Positions 1-8,720 are shown, numbered from the stretch's first letter. The stretch: 34,517 bases of DNA from Gammaproteobacteria bacterium (GCA_022826505.1 JAJDUQ010000097.1:1-34517); one strand, 5' to 3'. Notes: generated from the sequence alone by a model not told the origin. Made by a program: numbers and translations.

Positions 1-345
1 CCCTCCCACTCTCCAGTCGCTGACACTCCTCCTCACCCCGGGTGTTGAGCGCAACTCCCGGGCACCTCCTTCTGCCAGTCAGACCCGTCCTCCGGCTACT
101 CTCGCTATCCGGGCTAAAATCCAGCGTGAAATCACCCTGGCGAAACTCGCCATCACCGCGGCAACCGACACGATATTCACCATTGCAGCGACCGCGGACG
201 CCGTGGTCACCATGTCTCCAGCAGAGTGTCCGATGGCCAACCGGCCGCGGGCGTGGTGGTGCGCGCAGACGCCGGCGCACACGAGCTCCGCGTCCGCGTG
301 AACCGGATCGCCTCCGGACAAGTCTCCCGGCGGCCCGCGCTCGGC
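1..345. other. left-edge region, no gene recognised
   Basis: No convincing gene is seen here. A plus-strand frame stays open from the left edge to about base 302, but its translation is Pro/Ser/Thr/Ala-rich without domain signal and looks like a GC-rich shadow. A short minus-strand frame at 79-321 also lacks a ribosome site or recognisable motif. The region lies downstream of the minus-strand gene ending at 346 and may hold its 3' untranslated end. Confidence 0.4.
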
Positions 346-1347
346 TTACGACTTGCGGCCGGTGAACAGAACGACTGTCCGGTAGTCGAGGAAACGGCGC
401 GTGAGGTCGAGGAACCAGCGGTGGACGCGGGCATCGAGCGCCGCCGTGTCGACCAGGACCAGATCGTCGCCTGCGAGATCCAGCGAGCGCAGAAAGCGCA
501 CGAACTCGCGGGTGAGAAGATCCTTGTGCACGCTCATCACCGCGAGATTGAGTCGTTCGTCGGCCGCGAGCGGCGAGTCCTTCTTGCCGAGTTGCGAGTA
601 CAGCCAGCCGTGTCCGCTGGTACAGTGCAGCGCGCCGAGGATCGCGGCGTGGCGTTCGCCCCGAACGTAGCTGTCGACCACATTGCGGTAGATCGAGTCG
701 TCGCGGGCACCGGCACCCGCCGATCTCCGCGCCCGACGTTGTGACGCGGTTTCCTCGGCCCCGCGAATATCGACCTCGGGGTTGCGCTCCACGACGGCTC
801 GAATCACGTCGGCGATGTCGGCGCGCAGCAGGTCGACGTCGCGCTCCCCGATGTCGCTCCTCAGCTCGAGCCACGGCACGGTACCGTCCGTGGCCTCGAG
901 ATAGAGCCGATCGACCGCATAGGCGCTGAACAGGCGGCGGGCCATGAAGTCGCGATAGCTGTCCTGGTGCGACTCGCCGACGCACAGGAACCCCGGCGAT
1001 TGCGCTTCGAGAGCCTCGATCCAGCGCTCGACGGTCCACACGGAAGCTTCGATGCCGGCACGGATCGCCGCGCGCTCGGCCTTCGGCAGCGTGAGGTAAC
1101 GCCGGTACGCATAGATGCCGAGTGCGATGTAGGGAGGGTGCTGCAGCTTTTCATTCTTGAGCGTATCGAAGAGAAGATGACCATCCTCGAATCCACTGGG
1201 TGGGAGGTTGAAGCGGTACCGGGCGCTGCGGTCGATCTCGTCCGGGATGTCGCGCAGTACGGTCGGGGACCTGTCGTGGAGCTTCTCGCGCACGACCAGC
1301 AGCACCGCAAGGAGAACCACGACGGCAATTGCGACGGCACGCATCAT
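346..1347 (-). CDS. membrane-anchored TIKI/EreA/ChaN-like protein (two GX2H motifs)
   Basis: Predicted 333-residue protein of unknown function. Residues 1-20 are a positively charged start followed by a strong hydrophobic segment (AVAIAVVVLLAVLLVV), so it is probably an N-terminally anchored periplasmic protein. The core shows VGESH near residues 123-127, a Glu in YLEA near 151, and GALH near 238-241. Two GX2H motifs plus a conserved acidic residue are the signature of the TIKI/TraB/EreA/ChaN superfamily, which includes metalloproteases, erythromycin esterase and haem-binding ChaN. Catalytic activity is therefore an inference. The start is set at the first of two adjacent ATG codons because the frame upstream of it (to 1470) reads as non-coding; no clear ribosome site was found. 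It is divergent from the binding-protein gene at 1765. Confidence 0.6.
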   Translation of the reverse strand: MMRAVAIAVVVLLAVLLVVREKLHDRSPTVLRDIPDEIDRSARYRFNLPPSGFEDGHLLFDTLKNEKLQHPPYIALGIYAYRRYLTLPKAERAAIRAGIEASVWTVERWIEALEAQSPGFLCVGESHQDSYRDFMARRLFSAYAVDRLYLEATDGTVPWLELRSDIGERDVDLLRADIADVIRAVVERNPEVDIRGAEETASQRRARRSAGAGARDDSIYRNVVDSYVRGERHAAILGALHCTSGHGWLYSQLGKKDSPLAADERLNLAVMSVHKDLLTREFVRFLRSLDLAGDDLVLVDTAALDARVHRWFLDLTRRFLDYRTVVLFTGRKS

Positions 1348-1764
1348 CGAAGGACAGGCGACCGGCAGTGCGATTGGCTTCGAGCATGATACGTCGGCCC
1401 GGACCCGCCGGGTGCACGCTCCATCCCGACATCCGGTCCCTTGCCCGGTCCGCGCGACGCAGCCCCGCACGATGCCCGTCGCCGGCTCGGCAACGCCTCA
1501 CCGCCACATTTGGACCGGATTTCGTGCCGGTGCCGACGTTCGGACCCTGCTGCACATCGGTCGAGCCAGGGAGGGCAAAGTTCGACGATTGCCCTTTCTC
1601 CAGTGGACGAATTCCGTCAATATCGGCCGGGGAACCGCCCTCGTGCGGAGGACTGGTCTTTGTCGCGGCGTTGCGAAATCCGGTTCCAACCTCCGCATGA
1701 ATGGGCCAGGCCCGAAGCTCCGACGGGAGACATCCTGCCGGTGAACATCAATAGGAGACCAAGG
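1348..1764. other. divergent intergenic region
   Basis: This 417-base gap separates the TIKI-like gene (minus) from the binding-protein gene (plus), so it should hold both promoters. I found no good sigma70 match. The only clear structure is an inverted repeat at 1572-1595, listed separately. Frames that extend the flanking genes into this gap read as non-coding and carry no start with a ribosome site. Confidence 0.5.
1572..1595. promoter_or_regulatory. inverted repeat, possible operator
   Basis: AGGGCAA at 1572-1578 and TTGCCCT at 1589-1595 form a perfect 7-base inverted repeat with a 10-base spacer. It lies 169 bases upstream of the binding-protein start. It could be a regulator site or a weak hairpin; no regulator gene is nearby to assign it to. 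Confidence 0.25.
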
Positions 1765-2826
1765 ATGACGACAATCAAACGTACGTTGGCGGCCACTGCG
1801 GCCGCCGCCATGCTCGCGGCCTCCGCGCCGCAAACGTCGATCGCCCAGGAGATCACGATCGTATCCTGGGGCGGCTCGTACAGCATGAGCCAGCGCAAGG
1901 CCTACTACGAGCCCTTCATGAAGGAGACCGGCCTGACCATTCTGGAGGACGAATGGGACGGCAGCATCGCCATCCTTCGAGCTGTGGTGGAGACCGGCAA
2001 CTACAAGGCCCACATATACGACGGGTCGGTCGCGGTGGCGGTGGCGGGATGCGACGAGGGACTGCTCGAGCCGATCGACTGGGAGGCGATGGGGATGACC
2101 CCCGACGACTTCCTGCCGGGCGGCACGACCGAATGCGGAATCGGGACCATCGCCTACGGCACCGTCTTCGCCTATCGCACCGACGTGTTCCCGGACGACC
2201 CACCGAAGAACTGGGCGGATTTCTGGAACGTCGAGAAGTACCCCGGTAAGCGTGCCCTCAGGGCCAACAAGGTGCAGAGCACCCTGGAGTTCGCGCTCAT
2301 CGCCGACGGTGTCCCACCGGGCGAGGTCTACGACGTGCTGCGATCCGAGGGCGGCATCGATCGCGCGTTCGCCAAGATGGACGAGATCAAGGATCACCTG
2401 ATCTACTGGGAGACCGGCGCCCAGGCCCCGCAGCTCCTCGCCGACAAGGAGGTGGTGATGACCTCGGGCTGGAACGGCCGCTTCTACAATGCGATGGTGG
2501 ACGACGGCCAGCCCTTTGCGATCGTATGGGACGGCCAGTCCCTCGACTTCGACTACTGGTTCGTGCCGAAGGACCATCCCGAACTGGATCTCGCCTGGAA
2601 GTTCCTCGCGTACGCGTCGCGCCCCGACCGCCAGGGTGACCAGACCAACTACATCGCCTACGGCCCGATGGTGAAGGGTGCGGAAAAGTTCGTGAACCCG
2701 GACATCCTGCCCCACCTGCCGACCGCCCCCCAGAACACGCAGAACTACTTCATCAACGACTCGGCGTTCTGGGCGGACCACCGCGAGAGCACGTCGGCCC
2801 GCATGGTCACCTGGATGGCGAAATAA
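1765..2826 (+). CDS. PotD-like periplasmic substrate-binding protein of an ABC transporter
   Basis: 353-residue precursor of an extracellular solute-binding protein, most like the spermidine/putrescine (PotD) and related families. Residues 1-28 form a signal peptide: MTTIKR, an Ala-rich hydrophobic core, then cleavage near SIAQ-EITIV. The mature protein opens with ITIVSWGGSYS, the usual first beta strand of this group, followed by YEPFMKETG. Later blocks such as TIAYGTVFAYRTDVF and KNWADFWNVEKYPGKRAL are typical of polyamine/opine binders. The start at 1765 is fixed by AGGAGA at 1753-1758. No permease or ATPase gene lies in the window, so the gene is an orphan here. The ligand cannot be told from sequence; polyamine or a related cation is a guess. 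A strong hairpin follows the stop. Confidence 0.85.
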   Translation: MTTIKRTLAATAAAAMLAASAPQTSIAQEITIVSWGGSYSMSQRKAYYEPFMKETGLTILEDEWDGSIAILRAVVETGNYKAHIYDGSVAVAVAGCDEGLLEPIDWEAMGMTPDDFLPGGTTECGIGTIAYGTVFAYRTDVFPDDPPKNWADFWNVEKYPGKRALRANKVQSTLEFALIADGVPPGEVYDVLRSEGGIDRAFAKMDEIKDHLIYWETGAQAPQLLADKEVVMTSGWNGRFYNAMVDDGQPFAIVWDGQSLDFDYWFVPKDHPELDLAWKFLAYASRPDRQGDQTNYIAYGPMVKGAEKFVNPDILPHLPTAPQNTQNYFINDSAFWADHRESTSARMVTWMAK

Positions 2827-2868
2827 GGACGCCGGCGCACCCCGAACCTCCAGGAAGTACGTTCCGCA

Positions 2869-2894
2869 AAGCCCGCGACACCCGTCGCGGGCTT
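2869..2894. terminator. hairpin between convergent genes (likely bidirectional terminator)
   Basis: AAGCCCGCGAC (2869-2879) pairs perfectly with GTCGCGGGCTT (2884-2894) across a four-base loop, ACCC. The 11-bp stem lies 42 bases after the binding-protein stop and 12 bases beyond the end of the cyclase gene on the other strand. There is no long T tract, but placement between convergent genes supports terminator function. Confidence 0.65.
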
Positions 2895-2906
2895 CCACCG
2901 GAACAT

Positions 2907-4211
2907 TCAGCACGGCGCGAACACCTCCACCGGTACCCCGACGCCGCGCAGCCGGTGCGCGCCCAGCGACTCGCATTGCGCGCCCGCGGCTTGCGCGAAC
3001 GCCGCGCTCAGCAGCACCCTTCGCCCGAGCTCCTTGGTCAGATCCTCGATACGCGCCACTTCGTTGGCGGCGGGACCGATCACCGAGAATTCAAGCCGCT
3101 CCGGCACCCCGATGTTTCCGTACATGACGTCACCCACGTGCAGGCCGAGGCCGAATTCGATGGAAACGTTCCCGGTCTCGGCCAGCCGCCGGTTCGTGCG
3201 CGAGAGCCGTTGCTCCGCCTCCCGCGCGGCGGCCAGAGCACGTTCGGCCGCATTGCGCGCATCGTCGCCACCCTCGCGAATCGGGAAGATCGCGAGCACC
3301 GCATCGCCGACGAATCGGAGCACCTCGCCGCCGCCCGCGATGACCGCGCCGGCGGTGCACTCGAAGTACAGGTTGAGCAGCTCGATGAATGCGCGGGGGC
3401 CGAGGCGATCGGTGAGCCGCGTCGAGTCGCGCATGTCGCTGTACCAGATGACTGCGTGAATCCGCTCGCCGTCGCCACGCCGTATCTGGCCCTGCAGGAC
3501 CCGTGAACCTGCATCCGAACCGAGGTAGGTCTCCAGCACGTTGCGGGTGATTCGATCCTGAATCTGGACCTTGCAGGTGACGGCGTAGCGACGCTGAATC
3601 CGCGCGAAGACGCGCAGATCCTCGTCTGTGAAGCCGCTTGGCCGATCGGTTGCCCACGATCCCAGGATGCCGTGGGCGTCGGGGCCGGGTTCCGCCTCGG
3701 TCGCGAACGGCGCCTGGTAGCAGAGGTAGTCGGTGACGCCGCCATCGCGCAAGTCTTCCAGTACGGGAAAGTCCACGATGGCGTGCGGACCCGCGAGACG
3801 GCGCCGCAGGTACGGGATCCGGTGGCGGAGAAGGTAATGCATCGGGCTCCGGCGCCACTCGTCGGTGGAGAACGACTGCTCATGCAGAATCGGACTGCGG
3901 TCGACCCCGTGGTTGAGCCTCCACACGAGATTGACCGATCCGAACAGCGGATGCAGTGTGCGGAACGCGGTCAGCGCACGCACCAGCGGAACCCCCGCGG
4001 CGTGCAGTCGCTGGCAGCACCCTTCGAATATCGCGTCGACGCCGGTGCGGCCCAGCGCGCTCGACATCAGCCAGTCCGCAATTCGGTCGACGAGGACGCC
4101 GTCGATTCCCGAGCTCGGCACGCTCGTGTCCCCCCGAACTCCGAAGCTCTCCGTGCCGGCGATCACTGCATCCGAACCCCCGGTCGGCGGTGACACCGAC
4201 TTCCCGCTCAC
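2907..4211 (-). CDS. class III adenylate/guanylate cyclase with N-terminal sensor-like region
   Basis: 434-residue nucleotide cyclase, apparently cytosolic. Residues about 30-240 match the N-terminal region common in rhizobial-type cyclases (GVPLVRALTAFRTLHPLFG, then a block like GVTDYLCYQAPF and SWATDRPSGFTDEDL). The catalytic domain spans about 250-425. Metal-binding Asp residues are D259 in WYSDMRDSTRL and D303 in RFVGDA; the transition-state Asn and Arg are N383 and R387 in GPAANEVARI. The residue that is usually the adenine-selecting Lys (EVLK) is Arg299 here, so ATP versus GTP use is uncertain. The GTG start at 4211 overlaps the TGA of the upstream ligase-acyltransferase gene (GTGA), with a GA-rich ribosome site just before it, so translation is probably coupled. 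Longer frames to 4289 would overlap the upstream gene extensively. Confidence 0.85.
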   Translation of the reverse strand: MSGKSVSPPTGGSDAVIAGTESFGVRGDTSVPSSGIDGVLVDRIADWLMSSALGRTGVDAIFEGCCQRLHAAGVPLVRALTAFRTLHPLFGSVNLVWRLNHGVDRSPILHEQSFSTDEWRRSPMHYLLRHRIPYLRRRLAGPHAIVDFPVLEDLRDGGVTDYLCYQAPFATEAEPGPDAHGILGSWATDRPSGFTDEDLRVFARIQRRYAVTCKVQIQDRITRNVLETYLGSDAGSRVLQGQIRRGDGERIHAVIWYSDMRDSTRLTDRLGPRAFIELLNLYFECTAGAVIAGGGEVLRFVGDAVLAIFPIREGGDDARNAAERALAAAREAEQRLSRTNRRLAETGNVSIEFGLGLHVGDVMYGNIGVPERLEFSVIGPAANEVARIEDLTKELGRRVLLSAAFAQAAGAQCESLGAHRLRGVGVPVEVFAPC

Positions 4212-7200
4212 CCCTCTTCCCCCTCTCGCTTGCGCCTTCGCAACGCATCCAGCACATCGTGCCGAGCACCGAGATCGGGCTCGCCGCACTGCGCAAGGAT
4301 GACCGATCTGGCCGCGTCACGGAGCTTCACGGCGCGTTCCCAGCGCGACCCGTCGGGAGCCTCGAAGCTCGGGATCGCGCGCGCCGACCCACGTCGATGA
4401 TCATCGGTCTCCTCGTCGAATTCTTCCCCAGGCTCCTGACGCGAGCCGTCACGGGACTCCGTCTGCGATGCCGCCGGCGGACCGATGGGGGATGCAATCC
4501 GGATCGAGACCGCCCCGGGACGCGGAATCCACTGCCCGTCACGCAATGCCGAGCGCGAACCGGCAATGGTGACGGGGATGACGCTCGCCGCCCCGTCGAC
4601 CGCAACGGAGAACGCCCCGAGCCGGAACGGCAACAGTCCCGGCATGCGGTGCAGGGTCCCTTCGGGAAAGAACCCCAGCGCGCGACCATGTCTCAGTTGC
4701 GATACCAGCGATTCGACTTCCGCCACGCTGCGTTCGTGATCCAGTCGCTGGACGAACTGCGCCCCGAGCGCCCGCAACAGCGGCGCCAGAATCCGGTTCG
4801 CCTCCAGCTCGCCCTTGACCACGTAGCCGACCGGCACGGGCAGCGCCGCAAAGAGCAGCGGCCCGTCGAGATAGCTCGCATGGTTCGCGACGAGCACGAA
4901 GCGCCGGGCACCATCGAGATTCGATTCGCCGCTGATCCGAATCCGGATACCGAGTGCGCTGAACGCAGCACGCGCGAGCATGCGTCCGCGGCGCCAGCGC
5001 GCCTGCGCACTACCGGGCAGCACGACGACGGCCGGCCACGCGAGCGCAAACGTCGCGCCAACCACGATGCCGGCATGGATCGCATAGGCGGCGCGCGCCG
5101 CCCGCAGCGCCCACGAGCGCACCGTCCCGCGGGCCGCGGCGAGGGCGAGTCGGACCACCTGAACCCGGACCGAGCCTGCGCCGCGGCGAAGCGCGCCGCT
5201 CTCGAACAGTTCACGAACCGCGGTCCGCCGAATCTTTCCGCTCGAAGTCTTGAGGACGCTGTGCGGCGGCGCCAGCACGATCTCGTCGGGGCCCCCGCCA
5301 AGCAGCACTGCGGCCGTGCGCGTGATCGCATCCTCGATTTCGCGCCTGCGCTCGGAGTCGTGCTCGCGCGTTTCGGCGACCACCACCAGTCGTTCTGTCC
5401 CCGCATCCGGATCCGGTGATGCGAAGACCGCGACGCAGCCCTTGCGTATCCCCTCGACATCACCGACCGCGGCCTCGAGATCGTAAGGATAGAGATTGCG
5501 TCCGGCACGGACGATGAGATCCTTGTCCCGTCCCGTGACGTAGAGCTCGCCGCCGGCGACGTAGCCCCGATCACCCGAACGCAGCCAATCGCTGTCGAAC
5601 AGGGCGAGACTCGCGGCAGCATTGCGGAAGTAGCCCGCCGTCGTCGACGGCCCGCGAAACTCGATAGCCCCCTCCGCGCGCTCTCGGAGTTCGGTCCCGC
5701 GCTCGTCGACGATCCGGACTTCGAAACCCGGGATCGGAGGCCCGCACGAGACGAAGCGGCGAACGTGCCCGGTCGATCCATCCACAAGCGGAACCGCCCG
5801 GGCGCCGCGCGCGATTGCCTCGGCGTCGACCGTCTCCACTCGAGGCCCCCTCCCGACGGGTGTGAATGCCACCCCCAGGGTCGCTTCCGCGAGCCCGTAC
5901 ACGGGGGTCATCGCTTCTTTCGCGAATCCGCACGGCGCGAATTTCTCCGCAAACCGCGCCATGGTGTCCGGGTTGACCGGCTCGGCCCCGTTGAACGCAA
6001 TTCGCCAGCTCGAGAGATCGAGTCCTTCGATCTGATCCGACTCCACGCGCCGAACGCACAGCTCGTAGGCGAAGTTCGGTCCACCCGACAGGGTCCCGCG
6101 GTGACGGTGGATCGCCCGAAGCCAGCGTTCCGGGCGCGCGAGAAAATCGAGCGGGGACATGAGCACCAGGGGGAAGCCGTAGTACAGGCTTCCCATCCAG
6201 CCACCGATCAGTCCCATGTCGTGGTAGAGGGGCAACCAGCTCACGAACACGTCGTGCGGCGTTGCGCCGAGCGCGGCGGCCATAGCCCTGAGCGATGCGA
6301 GCACGTCGCCATGGCTGAGCACCACGCCCTTGGGGTCGCCGGTGCTCCCGGAGGTGTACTGGAGGAACGCGACGGAGGACTCGTCGAGTCCCGGACGCTC
6401 GCGGTGGCGGCCGTACCGGTCGAGTCCGGCGACGTCGACCACCGTGGTCAATCCCGGCACCTGCGCGGTCAGCAGTCTCGACACGCCGAGCGCAGGACCG
6501 AAGGTCACCAGCATCCCGACCGCCGCATTCGCGAGAATTCCCGCGTGTCGACGGACATGATCCTCGAGCTGGCTCGGACGCGCGGGAGGATAGATCGGCA
6601 CCGGAATCGCGCCGACCATCTGCACCGCGAGGAACGTCGCCAGGTAGTCGAGGCCGGTCGGCAGCATCAGCGCCGCGCTCCGGCCCGGTTCGAGTCCACG
6701 CTCCACGAGTCCGGCCGCGATGTGCTCCGCGCGTTCCACCAGCGCCGCGAACGTGACCCGCGTCGGCTCTCCCGCCGATTCGTAGAGCTCGACGTGCACG
6801 CTGTCCGCATGGTGTCGCGCGTGGAAATCCACCGCTTCGAGCAGCGTCTCGGCACGCGCGGGAATCGCGTCCACCGCCTGGAGTCTGGATTCGCGGCCGC
6901 GCACCGACACCGTCGCCCGAGTGCGCCGGCCGCCCGCCAGCAACGCGGGGAGCAACTCCCGAGCCGTCTCCGCGTTCGCCATCACCGTCCCGGGTATCGC
7001 GGCGCCGAACCTGCGCTCGATTCGCGAGAGCAGCTCCATGCGCGAGAGGCTGTCGAGACCGAGATCCCGGTCAAGCGAACTGTCCAGGGTAATGTCAAGG
7101 CGCGCACCGAGGTGGGGGTGCAGTTCGACGACCACATCACGGATCGCCTCGAGCAGCGACTCGGGGTCGGGGGTCTGCGGCTCGATCGAATTTTCCTTCG

Positions 7201-7213
7201 CGCGTTCGGACAT
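4208..7213 (-). CDS. three-domain fusion: acyl carrier protein - fatty acyl-AMP ligase - PlsC acyltransferase
   Basis: 1001 residues with three modules. (1) Residues about 15-95 are an acyl carrier domain, with Ser55 in GLDSLSRMEL as the phosphopantetheine site. (2) Residues about 115-670 are an AMP-forming ligase of the FAAL/long-chain acyl ligase type: YTSGSTGDPKG (286-296), SWLPLYHDMGLIGG (325-338), YGLAEAT (439-445), SGDRGY (546-551), and the adenylation Lys near 660 in TSSGKIRR. (3) A hydrophobic stretch at about 710-734 is followed by a 1-acylglycerol-phosphate acyltransferase domain with NHASYLDG (HX4D, H778/D783) and FFPEGT (848-853). The expected role is to activate a fatty acid, load it on the cis ACP and pass it to a lysophospholipid or glycerophosphate acceptor at the membrane. 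E. coli Aas has the ligase and acyltransferase in the opposite order. The start MSERAKEN is 4 bases after the gpsA stop. Confidence 0.88.
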   Translation of the reverse strand: MSERAKENSIEPQTPDPESLLEAIRDVVVELHPHLGARLDITLDSSLDRDLGLDSLSRMELLSRIERRFGAAIPGTVMANAETARELLPALLAGGRRTRATVSVRGRESRLQAVDAIPARAETLLEAVDFHARHHADSVHVELYESAGEPTRVTFAALVERAEHIAAGLVERGLEPGRSAALMLPTGLDYLATFLAVQMVGAIPVPIYPPARPSQLEDHVRRHAGILANAAVGMLVTFGPALGVSRLLTAQVPGLTTVVDVAGLDRYGRHRERPGLDESSVAFLQYTSGSTGDPKGVVLSHGDVLASLRAMAAALGATPHDVFVSWLPLYHDMGLIGGWMGSLYYGFPLVLMSPLDFLARPERWLRAIHRHRGTLSGGPNFAYELCVRRVESDQIEGLDLSSWRIAFNGAEPVNPDTMARFAEKFAPCGFAKEAMTPVYGLAEATLGVAFTPVGRGPRVETVDAEAIARGARAVPLVDGSTGHVRRFVSCGPPIPGFEVRIVDERGTELRERAEGAIEFRGPSTTAGYFRNAAASLALFDSDWLRSGDRGYVAGGELYVTGRDKDLIVRAGRNLYPYDLEAAVGDVEGIRKGCVAVFASPDPDAGTERLVVVAETREHDSERRREIEDAITRTAAVLLGGGPDEIVLAPPHSVLKTSSGKIRRTAVRELFESGALRRGAGSVRVQVVRLALAAARGTVRSWALRAARAAYAIHAGIVVGATFALAWPAVVVLPGSAQARWRRGRMLARAAFSALGIRIRISGESNLDGARRFVLVANHASYLDGPLLFAALPVPVGYVVKGELEANRILAPLLRALGAQFVQRLDHERSVAEVESLVSQLRHGRALGFFPEGTLHRMPGLLPFRLGAFSVAVDGAASVIPVTIAGSRSALRDGQWIPRPGAVSIRIASPIGPPAASQTESRDGSRQEPGEEFDEETDDHRRGSARAIPSFEAPDGSRWERAVKLRDAARSVILAQCGEPDLGARHDVLDALRRRKREGEEG

Positions 7214-7217
7214 GACG

Positions 7218-8225
7218 CTAGCGTTCCGGGCGGGCGGCGTCGCGCGCGAGCAACGCCTGCACCGCCTCGCCCGCGCTGGACGCGCCGGTGACGACGGCAC
7301 GTACCTGCTCGCATATCGGCATCTCGACGCCGAACCGCCGTGCGAGCGCCATCACTCGGGCGCTCGTCTCGATGCCTTCGACCACCTGTCCGACGGCGGC
7401 CACCGCCTCCGCCGGAGATGCTCCCCGCGCGAGCGCGAGCCCGAACCTCCGGTTGCGTGACTGGTCGTCGGTACAGGTGAGCACCAGATCGCCCAGCCCC
7501 GCGAGCCCCATGAAGGTCGCGGAACGCCCTCCGGCCGCCTCGCCGAGACGAACCAGCTCGCTCAGGCCCCGCGCTATGAGCGCGGCGCGGGTGTTCGCGC
7601 CGAAACCGAGCCCGTCCGCGATGCCGGCCGCGATCGCGAGGACGTTCTTGACCCCGCCCGCAATCTGCACGCCGGCGAGATCGTCGCTCGTATAGACGCG
7701 GAACCGGGAATTGGAAAGGCGGGCCGCCCATTTCCGGGCGAATCCGTCATCGGTCCCGGCCAAGGTCACGGCGGTAGGGAGACGTCTCGCCACCTCTGCG
7801 GCAAACGTTGGCCCGGACAGCACACCCAGAGGGACACCGGAAGGCATCAGTTCCGCCGCTACCTCGTGAAGGAGACGACCGCTCGCCGGATCGAGTCCCT
7901 TTGTCGCCCACAACAGACCCGACGGGCTTGCCGACATGCCCGCGAGTCGGTCCACCAACTCCTCGAAGGCATGGCTGGGGACGGCCACCAGCCATTCGGT
8001 CGCCGCTGCGATGGCCCGCGAGAGATTCGGCTCGACCGTCAAGCGTTCGGGGAGACACAACCCGGGAAGGTACTTCTCGTTGCTGCGGCTTCGAGAGATG
8101 GCGGTGAGCGTTGTCTCGTCACGTCCCCAGAGGACGACCTCGTGTCCGTTGCCCGCCAACAGGGCCGCGAGCGCGGTGCCCCATGAACCTGCTCCGAACA
8201 CCGCAATCCGACAGCGAAGGTTCAT
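7218..8225 (-). CDS. gpsA: NAD(P)+-dependent glycerol-3-phosphate dehydrogenase
   Basis: About 335 residues (E. coli GpsA has 339). It reduces dihydroxyacetone phosphate to sn-glycerol-3-phosphate, the backbone for phospholipids. The Rossmann motif GAGSWGT lies at residues 11-17; the catalytic Lys is in GGVKNVLAIAAGIADG, and substrate contacts are in GANTRAALI. Other family blocks are WATKGLD and LSGPTFAAEVA. ATG at 8225 (MNLRCRIAVFG) fits the family start; a GTG at 8234 in the same frame is an alternative. It lies between a rhodanese gene and the ACP-ligase-PlsC fusion, 4 bases from the latter, so substrate supply and acylation enzymes appear to be co-transcribed. In E. coli it follows secB, which is missing here. 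Confidence 0.95.
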   Translation of the reverse strand: MNLRCRIAVFGAGSWGTALAALLAGNGHEVVLWGRDETTLTAISRSRSNEKYLPGLCLPERLTVEPNLSRAIAAATEWLVAVPSHAFEELVDRLAGMSASPSGLLWATKGLDPASGRLLHEVAAELMPSGVPLGVLSGPTFAAEVARRLPTAVTLAGTDDGFARKWAARLSNSRFRVYTSDDLAGVQIAGGVKNVLAIAAGIADGLGFGANTRAALIARGLSELVRLGEAAGGRSATFMGLAGLGDLVLTCTDDQSRNRRFGLALARGASPAEAVAAVGQVVEGIETSARVMALARRFGVEMPICEQVRAVVTGASSAGEAVQALLARDAARPER

Positions 8226-8294
8226 TCCATTCACATGTGATTCGCGGGACGGACCTCGGACCGGAACGAGCCGGGGTCACATCGGTCATGGAGG

Positions 8295-8720
8295 CTACTT
8301 CTTGGTCAGGGGTAGGCTCGCCCCCTCCCAAGCCAGGATGCCGCCGTTGAGGGCATATACCCTTTCGAACCCGTCGGCCACGAGCTTGCTGCCCGCCTTC
8401 AGGCTGACCTGTCCGGTGCGACAGGTGGTGATGATGGGTCGCCCGCGGTACTTGTTCAACTTGCCCAGGCGGTCCGCGAGCTGCGATTCCGGGATGTTCA
8501 GGGCGTTGACGATATGGCCCTGGCGAAATTCTCCATCCGAACGCACGTCGACGACGACCGCATCTTCATGATTGATGAGGCGAGTCGCATCCGACGGACT
8601 CAGCTTGCTCACGCCGCGCGACGAACCCTGGAAGAACGTCCATGCAATCCCTCCCAGGATCGCGACGAACGCCATGCAGAGACCTGGATTGTTCGAGAAG
8701 AATTCTTGCAGCCTGTCCAC
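8295..8720 (-). CDS. membrane-anchored rhodanese-like sulfurtransferase (YibN type)
   Basis: 141 residues. An N-terminal membrane helix (residues about 13-30, GLCMAFVAILGGIAWTFF) is followed by one rhodanese domain with VVVDVRSDGEFRQGHI, IPESQL and the active-site loop TTCRTGQVS carrying the catalytic Cys. This is the layout of E. coli YibN, which may carry sulfane sulfur at the membrane. The frame is open upstream to 9488 but that part does not look coding. GTG at 8720 is chosen because AAGGCGGTG, a near-perfect ribosome site, ends 3 bases before it; GTG at 8726 is the alternative. It is the first gene of the gpsA operon and divergent from envC. Confidence 0.85.
   Translation of the reverse strand: MDRLQEFFSNNPGLCMAFVAILGGIAWTFFQGSSRGVSKLSPSDATRLINHEDAVVVDVRSDGEFRQGHIVNALNIPESQLADRLGKLNKYRGRPIITTCRTGQVSLKAGSKLVADGFERVYALNGGILAWEGASLPLTKK

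Noticed and set aside
1441..2826. 461-codon reading of the binding-protein gene
   Set aside because: The signal peptide and AGGAGA ribosome site set the start at 1765; the upstream codons would put about 108 residues before a signal peptide.
5765..7291. 508-codon open frame on the plus strand
   Set aside because: Antisense shadow of the ACP-ligase-PlsC gene.
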